Source: Sodalis ligni (GTDB lineage Bacteria > Pseudomonadota > Gammaproteobacteria > Enterobacterales > Enterobacteriaceae). From it: DNA of 64,000 nucleotides. Below are positions 8,991 through 19,871 of the stretch, piece after piece (positions within the stretch are counted from its first letter, which is position 1; each line of letters begins with the position of its first letter). The notes below the pieces were generated by a model. That model ran no database searches, was not told where the DNA came from, and saw nothing but the letters and a program-made list of their open reading frames with translations. Made by a program: the position numbers and the translations under genes. Where the stretch lies: assembly GCF_016865525.2 (NCBI RefSeq), contig NZ_CP075169.1:310001-374000 (forward strand), in the 5' to 3' direction.

Positions 8991-11021
8991 ATGCGTTTGA
9001 ACCCCAGCCAGCAACATGCCGTTGAATTTGTGACCGGGCCGTGCCTGGTGCTGGCGGGCGCCGGATCGGGCAAGACGCGGGTCATTACCAATAAAATCGC
9101 CCACCTGATCCGCCAGTGCGGTTACCAGGCACGCCATATCGCCGCGGTGACCTTTACCAATAAAGCCGCGCGGGAAATGAAAGAGCGCGTGGCGCAGACC
9201 CTGGGGCGGCAGGAAGCGCGGGGGTTGACCATTGCCACCTTCCATACCCTGGGCCTGGAGATCATCAAAAAGGAATATAAAGCGCTGGGGATGAAGGCGA
9301 AATTTTCCCTGTTCGATGAATATGACCAGCAGGCGCTGCTAAAGGATCTGACCGAGCAGTGGATCGATGGCGACAAGGATTTGCTGAAACAATTGGCATC
9401 GGCCATCGGCAACTGGAAAAACGATCTGCTGGGCCCGGAGCAGGCCGAAGCCCTGGCCCGCTCCGAGCGGGATAAGCTGTTCGCGCACTGCTACGGCCTG
9501 TATGACGCCCATCTCAGGGCCTGCAATGTGCTGGATTTCGATGATTTGATTCTCAGGCCCACGCTTTTGTTGCAGCGGGATGCCGAGGCGCGTGAGCGCT
9601 GGCAGAACCGGCTGCGCTATCTGCTGGTGGACGAGTATCAGGATACCAATACCAGCCAGTATGAATTGGTGAAGATGCTGGTGGGGGCCCGCGCCCGTTT
9701 TACCGTGGTGGGGGATGATGACCAGTCTATATACTCCTGGCGCGGCGCCCGGCCGCAAAACCTGGCATTGCTGCAGCAGGACTTTCCCGCGCTGCAGGTG
9801 ATTAAGCTGGAGCAAAACTACCGTTCCACCGAACGTATTCTCAAAGCGGCCAACATCCTGATTGCCAATAACCCCCATCTTTATGAAAAGCGCCTGTTTT
9901 CCAGCCTGGGTTATGGCGAGGCGCTTAAAGTGATCACCGCTAACAACGAAGATCACGAGGCGGAACGGGTGGTGGGTGAATTGATAGCCCATCACTTTAT
10001 CCGCAAGACCCGTTACGGCGATTATGCCATTCTGTATCGCGGCAACCATCAGTCCCGGCTGTTTGAAAAAATGCTGATGCAAAACCGCATTCCTTACCGT
10101 ATTTCCGGCGGTACCTCGTTTTTTGCCCGGCCGGAAATCAAGGACCTGTTGTCTTATTTGCGAGTACTCACTAACCCCGATGATGACAGCGCTTTTTTGC
10201 GGGTGGTGAATACACCGCGCCGTGAAATAGGTCCGGCGACGCTGCAAAAGCTCGGGGAGTGGGCGGCCACCCGTCAGAAAAGCCTGTACTCAGCAAGTTT
10301 TGATGTCGGGCTGAGCCAGACCCTCACCGGCCGTGGTCTGGAGTCGCTGCAACAGTTCACCGGCTGGATGGCCCATATCGCCCGGCTGGCGGAAAGCGAG
10401 CCGGTGCCGGCGGTGCGGGATCTTGTCCGCGGCATGGAATACGAGAGCTGGCTGTATGAAACCTCCCCCAGCCCGAAAGCCGCCGAGATGCGGATGAAAA
10501 ACGTCGATCAGTTATTCGCCTGGATGACCGAGATGCTGGAAGGGTCGGATTTGAACGAGCCGATGACGCTGGATCAGGTGGTGACCCGTTTTACCCTGCG
10601 GGAAATGATGGAGCGGGGGGATAACGACGAAGAACTTGATCAGGTGCAGTTGATGACGCTCCATGCCTCAAAGGGGCTGGAGTTTCCCTATGTCTTTCTG
10701 GTGGGCATGGAAGAGGGCCTGCTGCCGCACCAAAGCAGTATCGACGAGAACAATATCGACGAGGAGCGCCGGCTGGCCTACGTCGGCATCACCCGGGCGC
10801 AGAAGGAGCTGACTTTCACCCTGTGCCGCGAGCGGCGCCAGTACGGTGAAACCATTAAGCCCGAACCCAGCCGGTTTTTATTGGAATTGCCCCAGGACGA
10901 TCTGGCCTGGGAAAGCAGCCGGAAAATTGTCAGCGCGGAAGACCGCATGGTCAAAGGGCAAAGTCATCTGGCCAATATCAAGGCGCAGCTGGCCAAAGCC
11001 AAAGGGCAGGCCCTAAAATAG
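8991..11021 (+). CDS. rep: ATP-dependent DNA helicase Rep
   Basis: A 676-residue SF1 (UvrD/Rep) 3'-5' helicase that clears proteins ahead of replication forks. Walker A AGAGSGKT is at 22-29, DEYQDTN (Walker B) at about D214-E215, then [38 protein letters not shown] and GITRAQKEL, covering the helicase motifs in order. Length matches E. coli Rep (673). The start at MRLNPSQQ, behind GGGAAG, matches the family; an ATG 18 nt upstream is less likely. It is monocistronic and first in the conserved rep-gppA-rhlB backbone, now separated from gppA by 3.6 kb of foreign DNA. Confidence 0.97.
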   Translation: MRLNPSQQHAVEFVTGPCLVLAGAGSGKTRVITNKIAHLIRQCGYQARHIAAVTFTNKAAREMKERVAQTLGRQEARGLTIATFHTLGLEIIKKEYKALGMKAKFSLFDEYDQQALLKDLTEQWIDGDKDLLKQLASAIGNWKNDLLGPEQAEALARSERDKLFAHCYGLYDAHLRACNVLDFDDLILRPTLLLQRDAEARERWQNRLRYLLVDEYQDTNTSQYELVKMLVGARARFTVVGDDDQSIYSWRGARPQNLALLQQDFPALQVIKLEQNYRSTERILKAANILIANNPHLYEKRLFSSLGYGEALKVITANNEDHEAERVVGELIAHHFIRKTRYGDYAILYRGNHQSRLFEKMLMQNRIPYRISGGTSFFARPEIKDLLSYLRVLTNPDDDSAFLRVVNTPRREIGPATLQKLGEWAATRQKSLYSASFDVGLSQTLTGRGLESLQQFTGWMAHIARLAESEPVPAVRDLVRGMEYESWLYETSPSPKAAEMRMKNVDQLFAWMTEMLEGSDLNEPMTLDQVVTRFTLREMMERGDNDEELDQVQLMTLHASKGLEFPYVFLVGMEEGLLPHQSSIDENNIDEERRLAYVGITRAQKELTFTLCRERRQYGETIKPEPSRFLLELPQDDLAWESSRKIVSAEDRMVKGQSHLANIKAQLAKAKGQALK

Positions 11022-11089
11022 CTTAGCCTTAGACGTATTGGCTTGATTCATACTTCTTGTAAAATGTCTTTTGTGAATGAGTTTAACCT

Positions 11090-11330
11090 TCAGACTATAG
11101 CAAAAATTTTCTGCGCAGGCATTATCATAACAACTTTCCAGACGAAGGTGATTTTACCTACCCATTTTTGATTAGGAATGTCGGCATTAACGTGTGAAGT
11201 CAGCAGGTTGGGTGCCACAAATACACGAGGGTTGCTATCCGACATGATTTTAAAACGCGGTGCTGTATGCGCTTTCAACCCTTGGCGACGCAGACTGTCC
11301 GCAACTATTCTGCAGACCGATATAGGGCAG
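11090..11330 (-). pseudogene. IS3-family transposase fragment
   Basis: The minus strand reads LRRQGLKAHTAPRFKIMSDS, then VFVAPNLLTSHVNADIPNQK and WVGKITFVW, the HTH-to-first-Asp region of an IS3-group OrfB. Both ends are lost and no terminal repeats are seen. It marks the left edge of the A+T-rich insertion between rep and gppA. Confidence 0.75.
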
Positions 11331-11419
11331 AATTAAGCATATTTTGGATAATCGTTTTTGAAAGTATTATTATCAATAAAACTATATTACATTCTTTTTA
11401 ATAATAAGAGAATGGGATT

Positions 11420-11602
11420 TTGACAATATCAGCAACGCAGCATCGGGCATCAATAGGAAATTACCAGGATCAGCTTTACGAAAAAGCCTTGAGAGGTATT
11501 AATCATACTTTGGGAGCGATCGTAAATCATTCAACCATACCGGATGAAATGCGTCTTTTGCGTCGCAGATTAACCGAGCCGAAAACTCTTCGGAAATATT
11601 GA
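11420..11602 (+). CDS. small hypothetical protein upstream of the toxin-like pseudogene
   Basis: 60 residues from a TTG start, with a weak upstream AGAG. The sequence is polar and helical (YQDQLYEKALRGINHTLGAI, then EMRLLRRRLTEPKTLRKY). Its stop lies 2 nt before the ATG of the large broken secreted-toxin-like gene, so the two look co-transcribed. It could be an accessory, chaperone or immunity-type partner. No family is recognised and it may itself be a remnant. Confidence 0.4.
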   Translation: MTISATQHRASIGNYQDQLYEKALRGINHTLGAIVNHSTIPDEMRLLRRRLTEPKTLRKY

Positions 11603-12117
11603 ACATGCCATTAGGTCAACGTCTTTCCCGGCGGAGTAGTGTCGCCACCGCAGTTCAATGGCTGTTACTGCTTAATCAGATTCAGCCGAAAACGGCTGCA
11701 TCAGTTGTTTCATGGGATACAGGATTGTTTGCGAGCGGCAGCGACCCGCTTTCTGTCGGCCGAAATCATGCCCCGTGATCAACCAGAGCACCATCGCGAC
11801 GACGGATAAAACGAGCCCCGTCCGGGGTATATCGTTATCCAGCACTGATTACAGGGGCTGAAGCTGCACCCGTAACTCATGGTGATGAGGGTGTAATCAG
11901 GGATATAAAGGATGACAGCTATATTATTACAGGCGAACAAAAGAAAAATGAGCTGATTGCAGCATTAAAGCAGTATCTGATCTCCTATGGGCAACTAACA
12001 TCAGATGAAGGCCAGGATTTTGAGTTTTTACTCAGGACAGCGTCTGCAGGCAATTCTTTAATCATCACACATTTAGGCGATTATCCTGACTTTGCGAATC
12101 GCGCAAAACGATCACTC

Positions 12118-12843
12118 ATGGCAGATAACGACCCACGCACAGCAGAGCACATAAAAGAACACTGTGCTTATGAAGAAGAAGTGTTGAATGCCAGAGGAGA
12201 GAACGTAGGAAAACTGCTTATATTTCAGGCGCAGCGCGCTGAAAACCCGTTCCGGATGATTTTTGATAACACGGACGGAGGCGTCTCGCCTGAAGCACGG
12301 GGCGTTGCTCAAGGGCTGAATGTTTCAGCAGACATTTTGACGCTTGGTATCAAGCCACTTTTCGGGAAGTTAATTGCGAACGCAAAACGCCGGAAGTACT
12401 ACCAAAATGAAGATGATGCAATCTGCGCAGAAAGGTACCGGAGATTGTTTATTGCTGAGCTGGCGACATCCCTTGACGTTGAAGGGTTGGCATACGTATC
12501 ACGTCGAACTTCCCTGCGGGTGAAACCTTCAGAGCTCTTAAATGTTTTGCCTGTTCAGCAAAAAGCGGCCTTTTATACCCGGAATCCGTCAACCGGTATA
12601 CGGAAAGAAATTCTGCTGGAACTGAAAAAGGGAAAATCCGCAATAAATGACGGTGGACGTCGAGTTTATCTGCAACCTACTCAAAAACCGAATGAGTTCA
12701 TTACACACCATCCTGATGCCGTGAGACCGGAGCTGCTGGAGCGCAGGGTCATCGTAGATGAGAATAATCTTACATGGCGATATGCAGACAATTTTGATTC
12801 AACAGGGCTTAACGTCCACGTTAGTGAGGGAAGAAGCTCATAA
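12118..12843 (+). pseudogene. toxin-like gene, central fragment
   Basis: The longest ATG-started open stretch of the broken gene (241 codons). It includes FRMIFDNTDGGVSPEARGVA, then LNVSADILTLGIKPLFGKLI and AERYRRLFIAELATSLDVEG. The frame is open further upstream without a good start, so this is the middle of a longer protein, not a gene of its own. The hydrophobic SADILTLGIKPLFGKLI segment could be membrane-interacting. Confidence 0.55.
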
Positions 12844-13168
12844 CGCTGCATGGTGATTATTATGAGCTTGCAAGGAATAGCGCCGGTAAGTACGATATAG
12901 TAGTACATCAAAAATCAGGTAATAAAGAGTACATTCTCGTTTATATGGAGCCGTTGTCTAAGACATGGCATATGAGTGTACATAACAAGCATCCAGTGTT
13001 TAACAATAAACAAAAGGAAATACTCTCAAAAATTAGGTCCAGCAAAGAGAAGGATTTTATTATATCCCAGAGTTAAATAATAATCAGCAATACTACGGTG
13101 AAGGGAAGATTTATTATCAAGAACAAATTGGTGATGCTGGGCACTATCCCTGGGGTAGATATATTGAG

Positions 13169-13624
13169 ATGAACGGAGAGTTGGTGCCAGTAAGAGTTAC
13201 TCAGCATAAAGGGCAAGGTGTATTATACGAGGTTTACAATGTCAAAAATCCGGATAATAACGGTTGGCCGGTCGAGTGGGATGGAGAACGGTGGATATTC
13301 GAACGCCAAAATTCTGTTCATGTGTCCAGATCTCTAAAAGAACAGGTTTCACCGGATATGTTTGCCAAAGATGTTAACGCAAGAACCCTTTCAGCTCCTG
13401 ACCATATGGGTTTAAGAGTTGATTTGGATGGAAATAAATATATTAAAGTCAATGATAATTTTATTAAAATTGAACATCAGAAAGACCTGCCGTTTATTAG
13501 AAATGGCAATGGTGATAAGATCTATTTGAATTTCAAAAAAAATAAGTTTTATCCGGTGAAATTCGAAAGAAAAAATGGCTCTCTTGTATCAAATCAAGCC
13601 GAGATGAAAAAGATATACAATTAA
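13169..13624 (+). pseudogene. toxin-like gene, repeat-unit fragment
   Basis: The reading frame is open from 13073. The text is a run of short beta-type units such as MNGELVPVRVTQHKGQGVLY, GWPVEWDGERWIFERQ and LRVDLDGNKYIKVNDNFIKI. It ends at a TAA (13622) that is in frame with the following fragment. Confidence 0.55.
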
Positions 13625-13639
13625 ACTCCCCATCAGGTC

Positions 13640-14362
13640 TTGAATTTAATCAAAAAATTCCAAAATGAGGCATGGGCCTTGACAAAAGTAAAGGTCAGGA
13701 ACTCAAATTTTGATAAGCCCAATGCTGTAGGTTCTAAAATCGATGTCGTCTTCACAATGAAATATAACAAGTTGGACAGCAAGAAATTCAAGGAAATGCC
13801 AATCCTTGAGTGGAATGAGATTATAAGGGTTAAGGATGAAGATTCCATATGGGAATTTCAGACTGATATGTACAAGCATAACCCAACAAGTATGACTTTT
13901 TTCCCATGGATTAACAGATATGCAGAAGCATATAATTATGTGAAGGCGGCAAATAAGGTATCTTTTAATGGCAATGTGAAAATTTATAAAAATAACATGG
14001 AGCCGCTTGGGATAAATGATATTAAAGACGCACGCTCACCTGCTGAGAGGGTCAGGAATGTCCAAAATTATCTTGCAAAAAATGAAGGGGTGATGGAAAT
14101 AACGATAACCGACTTGCCTCAAATGAATAAAAGAAACGATGGAAATAATAAGGAACGAAGGCTGGACTTTAATGTGGGATTTGATAAGGATTCTATGATA
14201 ACGTTTGGGCAGGGGATATCTTTACGTAAAAATGGAGGGGCAGATGTGTTTGTTACTACAAGTAAAGAAATTAACCTCGCCAAAGGAAAAGTAAACGCCC
14301 AGCCCCCTGAAATAGTAACAAAACCAAGGGAGCACACCCTTTTGGCAGGTGAGGTTATATAA
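13640..14362 (+). pseudogene. toxin-like gene, C-terminal domain fragment
   Basis: 240 codons from a TTG, in frame with the preceding fragment and only five codons past its stop. It reads AWALTKVKVRNSNFDKPNAV, then GSKIDVVFTMKYNKL, ILEWNEIIRVKDEDSIWEF and HNPTSMTFFPWINRY. It is a compact, lesion-free domain, as expected for the variable effector end of a polymorphic toxin. I do not recognise it, and no fold or activity can be named. It may still be translated from the TTG, but no clear ribosome site is present. Confidence 0.5.
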
Positions 14363-14691
14363 TATTTGCATTCGGAACAACGCCATTTAGACGGCAGATT
14401 CCGATTAGCGGGTATTAAAGCACCGTACCTTCGCCACCACGCCATAGCCTGCTTTTTCGGGCTATGGCAGCAGCGTACTCTTTACGACCGCAATGTCGGC
14501 TTTTGCCAACCGCTACAGCATTACTCGTTAAAAGTCCCATGGCTTAAGCATGTATCTTCAAAATCCGTAGATGTTCAGGAACTGCCATCGTATATAAAAT
14601 GACCTTCAATGTTAGCACAGTTACGTGCGGCAATCGCTCTGGTTCGCGGTAACAGAGCTGGCGGGACGGAACGATATCAAAATCGAAACCA
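14363..14691. other. non-coding junction between the foreign block and gppA
   Basis: No supported gene. It contains a perfect 9-bp inverted repeat at 14441-14468 (GCCATAGCC / GGCTATGGC, 10-nt loop) with no U-run. The composition returns to backbone G+C near 14620. Confidence 0.5.
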
Positions 14692-16185
14692 TCAATAAAT
14701 TTCTTCCAGCAACAGCGGCCAATGGACGTAGCTTTGCCATTGGCTCTCCTGTTCCAGGTATTCCCCACGCAGGGGATGCTGATTCAGCCAGCCATGGGGC
14801 AACAGCACATGCAGGGTATCGTCCAGCGCCCGCAGTTTCACTTCCGGCACTGCGTCGTCGCGACGGCGGCTGGCGAAGATGATCGCCAGGCGCATCAGCC
14901 GGCACAGGCGATGCGCCATCCGGGGCGGCAGGCTGTTTTGCTGGTTTAACTGGGCAACGTCAATTTGTTGGCTTTGATTTTGCAACAGCGTAGCGATGAG
15001 CTTCTGCTGGGCAGGGGTAAAGCCGGGTAAATCAGTATGCCGGGTCAGGTAGGCGGCATGTTGCGGGGCATTTTTGATATCGATACTCAGGCCAATTTCA
15101 TGAATCATGGTCGCGCAGTGCAGCAAAGTGAAACATCGGGAGTCCAACTGCCACGCTTTAGCCACCTGATGGGCGAAATTGTCCGCCAGCCGGCTCACCC
15201 GCTGCGCTTGTTCGATATCCAGCTGATAGCGGCGCTGCATGTTTTCCAGCGTCCGTTCGCGGACATCCAAGCATACCGAGATATTCAGCATGCCGTACAT
15301 GATGCCTTCCCGCAGCGCGCCGCCGGCCAGCGTCATGGTTTTTATGCCCAGCTCATGGAAAATCGCCAGCAATATCGACAGGCCGCTGGGGAATACCAGC
15401 GCCCGTTCCAGGGTCAATCCCTCGATTTCCAGTTCTTCCAGCTTGCCGCACTGGATGGCCCGCTGTTTGAGCTGCAAAAGTTTGCTCAGGGTGATGTGTT
15501 CGTCCATGCCCTGCGCCACCATGATTTCCTGCAGGGCCTGTACGGTGCCGGACGCGCCGACGCAAATCTGCCAGCCCGAGGCCAGCAGGCTTGATGCCAC
15601 CGGACGGATCATTTCCCGCGCCGCCCGTTCCGCCTGCTCGAAATTCTCTTTGGTCAGGCTGCGATCGTTAAACCAGCGTTCGAGCCAGGTAACGCATCCC
15701 ATCTCAAGGCTGAACAGTTCCAGGGCACGGGCGCCCCGTCCCACTATCAGCTCGGTGCTGCCGCCGCCGATATCCACCACCAGGCGCTCGTCCGACCCCC
15801 CGGTGGTATGGGCCACGCCCTGATAAATCAGCCGTGCTTCTTCTTCGCCGCTGATGACCCGTACGGGATTGCCCAGGATTTCGCGGGCGGGGACCAGAAA
15901 GGCGTCGGCATTGACGGCAATACGCAGCGTAGCGGTCGCCACCACGCGAATATGCGCCGGCGGAATATCCTGCAAATGTTCGGCAAAAAGCGTCAGGCAG
16001 TGCCAGCCGCGCTGCATGGCTTCATGGGATAGCCGATTGTCGGCATCCAATCCGGCGGCCAGGCGCACTTTACGTTTAATGCGCGCCAGCGTCTGGATGG
16101 AGCCGCCCACCTCACGAACCACTAACATATGGAAACTGTTAGAGCCTAAGTCAATGGCGGCGTAAAGAGAGGTGCAGCTCGGCAT
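14692..16185 (-). CDS. gppA: guanosine-5'-triphosphate,3'-diphosphate pyrophosphatase
   Basis: 497 residues, Ppx/GppA phosphatase family, converting pppGpp to ppGpp in the stringent response. The ASKHA-fold phosphate-binding loops are visible: [17 protein letters not shown] at the start, [15 protein letters not shown] and [12 protein letters not shown] mid-domain, and LAGGALREG later. The C-terminal HD-like helical domain ([20 protein letters not shown]) is full length. It lies 5 bp downstream of rhlB and is probably co-transcribed with it, as in E. coli. Confidence 0.96.
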   Translation of the reverse strand: MPSCTSLYAAIDLGSNSFHMLVVREVGGSIQTLARIKRKVRLAAGLDADNRLSHEAMQRGWHCLTLFAEHLQDIPPAHIRVVATATLRIAVNADAFLVPAREILGNPVRVISGEEEARLIYQGVAHTTGGSDERLVVDIGGGSTELIVGRGARALELFSLEMGCVTWLERWFNDRSLTKENFEQAERAAREMIRPVASSLLASGWQICVGASGTVQALQEIMVAQGMDEHITLSKLLQLKQRAIQCGKLEELEIEGLTLERALVFPSGLSILLAIFHELGIKTMTLAGGALREGIMYGMLNISVCLDVRERTLENMQRRYQLDIEQAQRVSRLADNFAHQVAKAWQLDSRCFTLLHCATMIHEIGLSIDIKNAPQHAAYLTRHTDLPGFTPAQQKLIATLLQNQSQQIDVAQLNQQNSLPPRMAHRLCRLMRLAIIFASRRRDDAVPEVKLRALDDTLHVLLPHGWLNQHPLRGEYLEQESQWQSYVHWPLLLEEIY

Positions 16186-16190
16186 CTTGG

Positions 16191-17477
16191 TTAGCCCGGA
16201 CGTTTGCGGTTATGACGCGGCGCTCCGCTGCGACGGGATACGGAATGACGGCGCGGGCCCGTGCCGGGCCTGGCGCGCGTGAGCCGTTTCGGCGCGGGGA
16301 GCTCACTCAATAGCGCATCGCTATTGTATTTACTGACGGGGATTTGATGGCCGATATAGCTTTCAATCGCCGTCAGGTTCAATGCATATTCTTCACACGC
16401 CAGGCTGATGGAGCTGCCGCTTTCCCCGGCGCGCCCGGTCCGGCCGATACGATGAACATAATCTTCGCAATCATCGGGCAGATCGTAATTGAATACGTGG
16501 GTCACCAGCGGGATATGAAGGCCGCGGGCGGCGACATCGGTGGCCACCAGAATATCCAGCGCCCCCTGGGTAAAGTCTTCCAGGATACGCAAACGCCTTT
16601 TTTGCGAAACGTCGCCGGTGAGCAGGCCCACACGGTGTCCGTCGGCGGCCAGATGGCCCCAGATATCTTCGCAGCGGTGTTTGGTGTTGGCGAAAATGAT
16701 GCAGCGATCCGGCCACTCTTCTTCAATCAGCGTTTGCAGCAGGCGCATCTTTTCTTCGTTGGAGGGATAAAACAGCTCTTCCTGGATGCGGTAGCCGGTT
16801 TTTTGCAGAGGCTCCACTTCCACATACTCGGCGTTGTTCATATGTTCAAACGCCAATTCGCGTACCCGGTAGGATAAGGTGGCGGAAAACAGCATATTCA
16901 GGCGTTGTTCAACGGCGGGCATACGCCGGAACAGCCAGCGGATATCCTTGATGAACCCCAAATCGAACATGCGATCGGCTTCGTCAAGCACCACCACCTG
17001 GATGGCACCCATATCGACATAGTTCTGCTTGGTATAATCAATGAGACGGCCGGTGGTGCCCACCAGGATATCGACCCCGGCTTCGAGAACCTTAAGCTGT
17101 TTATCGTAGCCGTCGCCACCGTAAGCCAGACCCATTTTCAGGCCGGTTGCCTGGGCTAAGGGTTCAGCGTCCGAATGGATTTGCACCGCCAGCTCGCGGG
17201 TAGGCGCCATGATAAGCGCCCGCGGCTGATTGATTTGGCGCTGCTCATCCGCGGGATGTGACAGTAAATGATGAAACGTGGCAGCGAGGAAGGCCAGCGT
17301 CTTTCCGGTTCCGGTTTGCGCCTGGCCCGCCACATCTTTCCCGTCGAGGGTGATGGGCAACGTCAGCGCCTGAATAGGCGTGCAATTACTAAACCCTTGC
17401 TTTTCAAGGGATTCAATAATCAGCGGGTGCAGGGCGAAGTCGGAAAACTTCTTTTCGGTTAAGTGTGTTTTGCTCAT
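16191..17477 (-). CDS. rhlB: ATP-dependent RNA helicase RhlB
   Basis: 428-residue DEAD-box helicase, the unwinding partner of RNase E in the RNA degradosome. The Q motif [20 protein letters not shown] leads to AQTGTGKT (53-60), [20 protein letters not shown] (DEAD 165-168), [18 protein letters not shown] and [15 protein letters not shown]. The basic tail ([20 protein letters not shown]) is typical. Divergent from trxA across 118 bp. Intact. Confidence 0.97.
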   Translation of the reverse strand: MSKTHLTEKKFSDFALHPLIIESLEKQGFSNCTPIQALTLPITLDGKDVAGQAQTGTGKTLAFLAATFHHLLSHPADEQRQINQPRALIMAPTRELAVQIHSDAEPLAQATGLKMGLAYGGDGYDKQLKVLEAGVDILVGTTGRLIDYTKQNYVDMGAIQVVVLDEADRMFDLGFIKDIRWLFRRMPAVEQRLNMLFSATLSYRVRELAFEHMNNAEYVEVEPLQKTGYRIQEELFYPSNEEKMRLLQTLIEEEWPDRCIIFANTKHRCEDIWGHLAADGHRVGLLTGDVSQKRRLRILEDFTQGALDILVATDVAARGLHIPLVTHVFNYDLPDDCEDYVHRIGRTGRAGESGSSISLACEEYALNLTAIESYIGHQIPVSKYNSDALLSELPAPKRLTRARPGTGPRRHSVSRRSGAPRHNRKRPG

Positions 17478-17595
17478 AGTGTGGTAGAATAACAGTTAAC
17501 TATTGCATTACGAAAGCGTATCCAGTGAAATAAAGTCAACCCGGCGTCTGTAAGCTGTGAATCAGCCGGGTAATGATAATCCTGTGGAGTAGAAC
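17478..17595. promoter_or_regulatory. divergent rhlB/trxA promoter region
   Basis: 118 bp between the divergent starts of rhlB and trxA must hold both promoters. GTGGAG precedes the trxA ATG. No regulator site is recognised with confidence. Confidence 0.5.
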
Positions 17596-17922
17596 ATGAG
17601 CGATAAAATTATTCACTTAAGTGACGACAGCTTCGACAAGGACGTGTTGCAGGCAAAGGGATTGTTCCTGGTCGATTTCTGGGCGGAGTGGTGCGGTCCC
17701 TGTAAGATGATAGCGCCGATACTCCTTGAAGTCGCTGATGAATTCGAAGGCAAGTTGACCATCGCCAAGCTTAACATCGATGAGAATCCGGCCACGGCGC
17801 CTAAATACGGTATCCGGGGCATTCCGACGCTGTTGCTGTTCAAGGACGGCGAAGTGGTGGCCACCAAGGTCGGCGCGCTATCCAAGGGCCAGCTGAAAGA
17901 GTTCCTGAATAAAAATTTGTAA
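17596..17922 (+). CDS. trxA: thioredoxin 1
   Basis: 108 residues, cytosolic thioredoxin that reduces protein disulfides and is recycled by thioredoxin reductase. The active site WCGPCK has C33 and C36. The cis-proline loop [11 protein letters not shown] and the C-terminal helix [12 protein letters not shown] are present. Length equals E. coli TrxA. Upstream of rho as in E. coli. Confidence 0.98.
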   Translation: MSDKIIHLSDDSFDKDVLQAKGLFLVDFWAEWCGPCKMIAPILLEVADEFEGKLTIAKLNIDENPATAPKYGIRGIPTLLLFKDGEVVATKVGALSKGQLKEFLNKNL

Positions 17923-18314
17923 TTGCCCTGGGGCGATTTTTTGCCGGGCCCTGGCTTCATTATGATTTCTCGTATTGACCGCTAGACGCCCGTCAAGAAC
18001 CATGCTAAGTTTATGTCCACTGCATTTAGATCTTACCCGTAGTTTGAATCTGAGCTTTACTCTTTGCCCGAGTCCCGTTATAGAACAGCATTGGCGTGAT
18101 CAAGCAAGGTGTTCAGGCAATCTGGATTTGAATTGATACGTTTTTAGGCGCTCTCAATCTTCAGTCTTCTTGTATTCATATTGCATGATTTGCTGTTCAT
18201 CAGCCCAAACGGGATGCACTGGGATTAAATGCCGTTAGACAGGCACGATTTTACGCTGCCATACCATCCACAAGAATAGTTCGAGAAATACCCCGAGTTT
18301 AAGAACCCACCATT
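17923..18314 (+). promoter_or_regulatory. rho leader region
   Basis: 392 bp between trxA and rho. In E. coli this leader holds the rho promoter, a short leader ORF and a Rho-dependent autoregulatory terminator. Here only one plausible leader ORF is seen (18002-18136). No obvious intrinsic terminator follows trxA apart from a T6 stretch near 17938. Autoregulation is inferred from the family. Confidence 0.5.
18002..18136 (+). CDS. possible rho leader peptide
   Basis: A 44-codon ATG frame (MLSLCPLHLDLTRSLNLSF, ending GNLDLN) in the position of rhoL. The ribosome site is weak and no sequence conservation can be claimed. It may be chance. Confidence 0.25.
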   Translation: MLSLCPLHLDLTRSLNLSFTLCPSPVIEQHWRDQARCSGNLDLN

Positions 18315-19574
18315 ATGAACCTTACCGAATTAAAAAATACGCCGGTTTCTGAGCTAGTTACTCTCGGCGAAAATATGGGGCTGGAAAATCTGGCCCGCAT
18401 GCGCAAACAGGACATCATCTTCGCCATTTTAAAGCAGCATGCCAAAAGTGGTGAGGATATCTTTGGCGATGGCGTTTTGGAAATTTTACAGGATGGATTC
18501 GGTTTCCTGCGTTCCAGTGACAGTTCCTATCTGGCCGGTCCCGACGATATCTATGTTTCTCCGAGCCAAATCCGCCGCTTCAACCTGCGCACAGGGGATA
18601 CCATTTCCGGCAAGATCCGGCCGCCGAAAGAGGGCGAGCGTTACTTTGCCCTGTTGAAAGTCAACGAAGTCAATTACGACAAGCCGGAAAATGCCCGTAA
18701 CAAAATTCTGTTCGAAAACCTGACCCCGTTGCATGCCAACTCCCGTTTGCGCATGGAACGCGGTAACGGTTCCACCGAAGATCTCACCGCCCGGGTGCTG
18801 GATTTAGCCGCCCCCATCGGTCGCGGTCAGCGCGGCCTGATTGTGGCCCCTCCCAAGGCCGGTAAGACCATGCTGCTGCAGAATATTGCGCAAAGCATCG
18901 CCTACAACCATCCCGATTGCGTGCTGATGGTGCTGCTGATTGACGAACGGCCGGAAGAAGTGACCGAAATGCAGCGTCTGGTGAAAGGCGAAGTCATTGC
19001 CTCAACGTTCGATGAACCGGCCTCACGCCATGTGCAAGTGGCCGAGATGGTTATCGAAAAAGCCAAGCGTTTGGTGGAGCATAAAAAAGACGTTATCATC
19101 CTGCTGGACTCCATTACCCGCCTGGCCCGCGCCTACAACACCGTGGTGCCCGCGTCCGGTAAGGTATTGACCGGCGGCGTGGACGCCAACGCGTTGCATC
19201 GCCCGAAACGCTTCTTCGGCGCGGCGCGTAATATGGAAGAAGGCGGCAGCCTGACCATTATCGCGACGGCGCTTATCGATACCGGCTCGAAGATGGACGA
19301 AGTCATATACGAAGAATTCAAAGGCACCGGTAATATGGAACTGCACCTTTCGCGGAAGATTGCTGAAAAACGTGTTTTCCCCGCCATTGATTACAACCGT
19401 TCCGGCACCCGTAAAGAAGAGCTGCTTACCACGCAGGAGGAACTGCAGAAGATGTGGATCCTGCGTAAAATCATCCATCCCATGGGTGAAACCGATGCCA
19501 TGGAATTCCTTATGAACAAATTGGCCATGACCAAAACCAATGACGAATTCTTTGACATGATGAAACGCTCTTAA
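18315..19574 (+). CDS. rho: transcription termination factor Rho
   Basis: 419 residues, the hexameric RNA-dependent ATPase that ends transcription. It has an N-terminal helical domain, a cold-shock-type RNA-binding domain with GFGFLR (61-66), Walker A PPKAGKT (179-185), Walker [17 protein letters not shown], the Q-loop region [22 protein letters not shown] and the R-loop [17 protein letters not shown]. Length and order match E. coli Rho. Intact. Confidence 0.98.
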   Translation: MNLTELKNTPVSELVTLGENMGLENLARMRKQDIIFAILKQHAKSGEDIFGDGVLEILQDGFGFLRSSDSSYLAGPDDIYVSPSQIRRFNLRTGDTISGKIRPPKEGERYFALLKVNEVNYDKPENARNKILFENLTPLHANSRLRMERGNGSTEDLTARVLDLAAPIGRGQRGLIVAPPKAGKTMLLQNIAQSIAYNHPDCVLMVLLIDERPEEVTEMQRLVKGEVIASTFDEPASRHVQVAEMVIEKAKRLVEHKKDVIILLDSITRLARAYNTVVPASGKVLTGGVDANALHRPKRFFGAARNMEEGGSLTIIATALIDTGSKMDEVIYEEFKGTGNMELHLSRKIAEKRVFPAIDYNRSGTRKEELLTTQEELQKMWILRKIIHPMGETDAMEFLMNKLAMTKTNDEFFDMMKRS

Positions 19575-19593
19575 ACAACAAAAACTCGGGTAA

Positions 19594-19619
19594 CGCCACG
19601 TCTAAACGTGGCGTTTTTT
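19594..19619 (+). terminator. rho-independent terminator after rho
   Basis: Perfect 8-bp stem CGCCACGT / ACGTGGCG, loop CTAA, then T6, 19 nt after the rho stop. Confidence 0.92.
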
Positions 19620-19871
19620 GTTTGTGATGCTAGGATAGTCGCATCTTGCTTGTCGTATCTTTCTTACCCAAGAGATTTCAAATTGCAGCTATAAGGGTAA
19701 AGGCAAGCGGTCTTTTGCTTCAATAAACCTGACGCAGAGTCGGGTACGATGAAAAGATGAAAGAAAAATATTTCAGTGTCACGGAACTTGGTGACAATTG
19801 AGGCAAAAAGTGTGAGGCGTACACCACAGTAGCGTCCCAAACAGCCCGATGGATGCAGAGAGCTTTCTATT
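19620..19871 (+). promoter_or_regulatory. ECA operon upstream region
   Basis: 252 bp between the rho terminator and the wecA GTG start. It must hold the main promoter of the wec operon. No operator or riboswitch is recognised. A segment near 19675-19695 (GATTTCAAATTGCAGC) loosely recalls the interspersed repeat found at 22047 and 57868. Confidence 0.4.

Larger units (their letters stand above)
11605..14362 (+). pseudogene. large secreted-toxin-like gene, broken by two stops and two frameshifts
   Basis: About 919 codons can be followed. The N-terminus is signal-like (RLSRRSSVATAVQWLLLLNQ). Frame 1 stays open from 11605 to 12843 except for an in-frame TGA at 11776. A frameshift near 12835 leads to LHGDYYELARNSAGKYDIVV (to 13076). 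A second shift near 13070 leads to frame 2 (13073-13624). A TAA at 13622 then separates the last 241 codons, which stay in frame. The repeated short strand units (GDYYELAR..YDIVV; GNKYIKVNDNFIKIE; GDKIYLNFKKNKFYPV) resemble the scaffold of large secreted or effector toxins. No catalytic motif is recognised. The A+T-rich composition points to transfer. Confidence 0.6.

Noticed and set aside
9339..10247. 302-codon minus-strand frame
   Set aside because: Antisense to rep; a by-product of high G+C third positions in the real gene.
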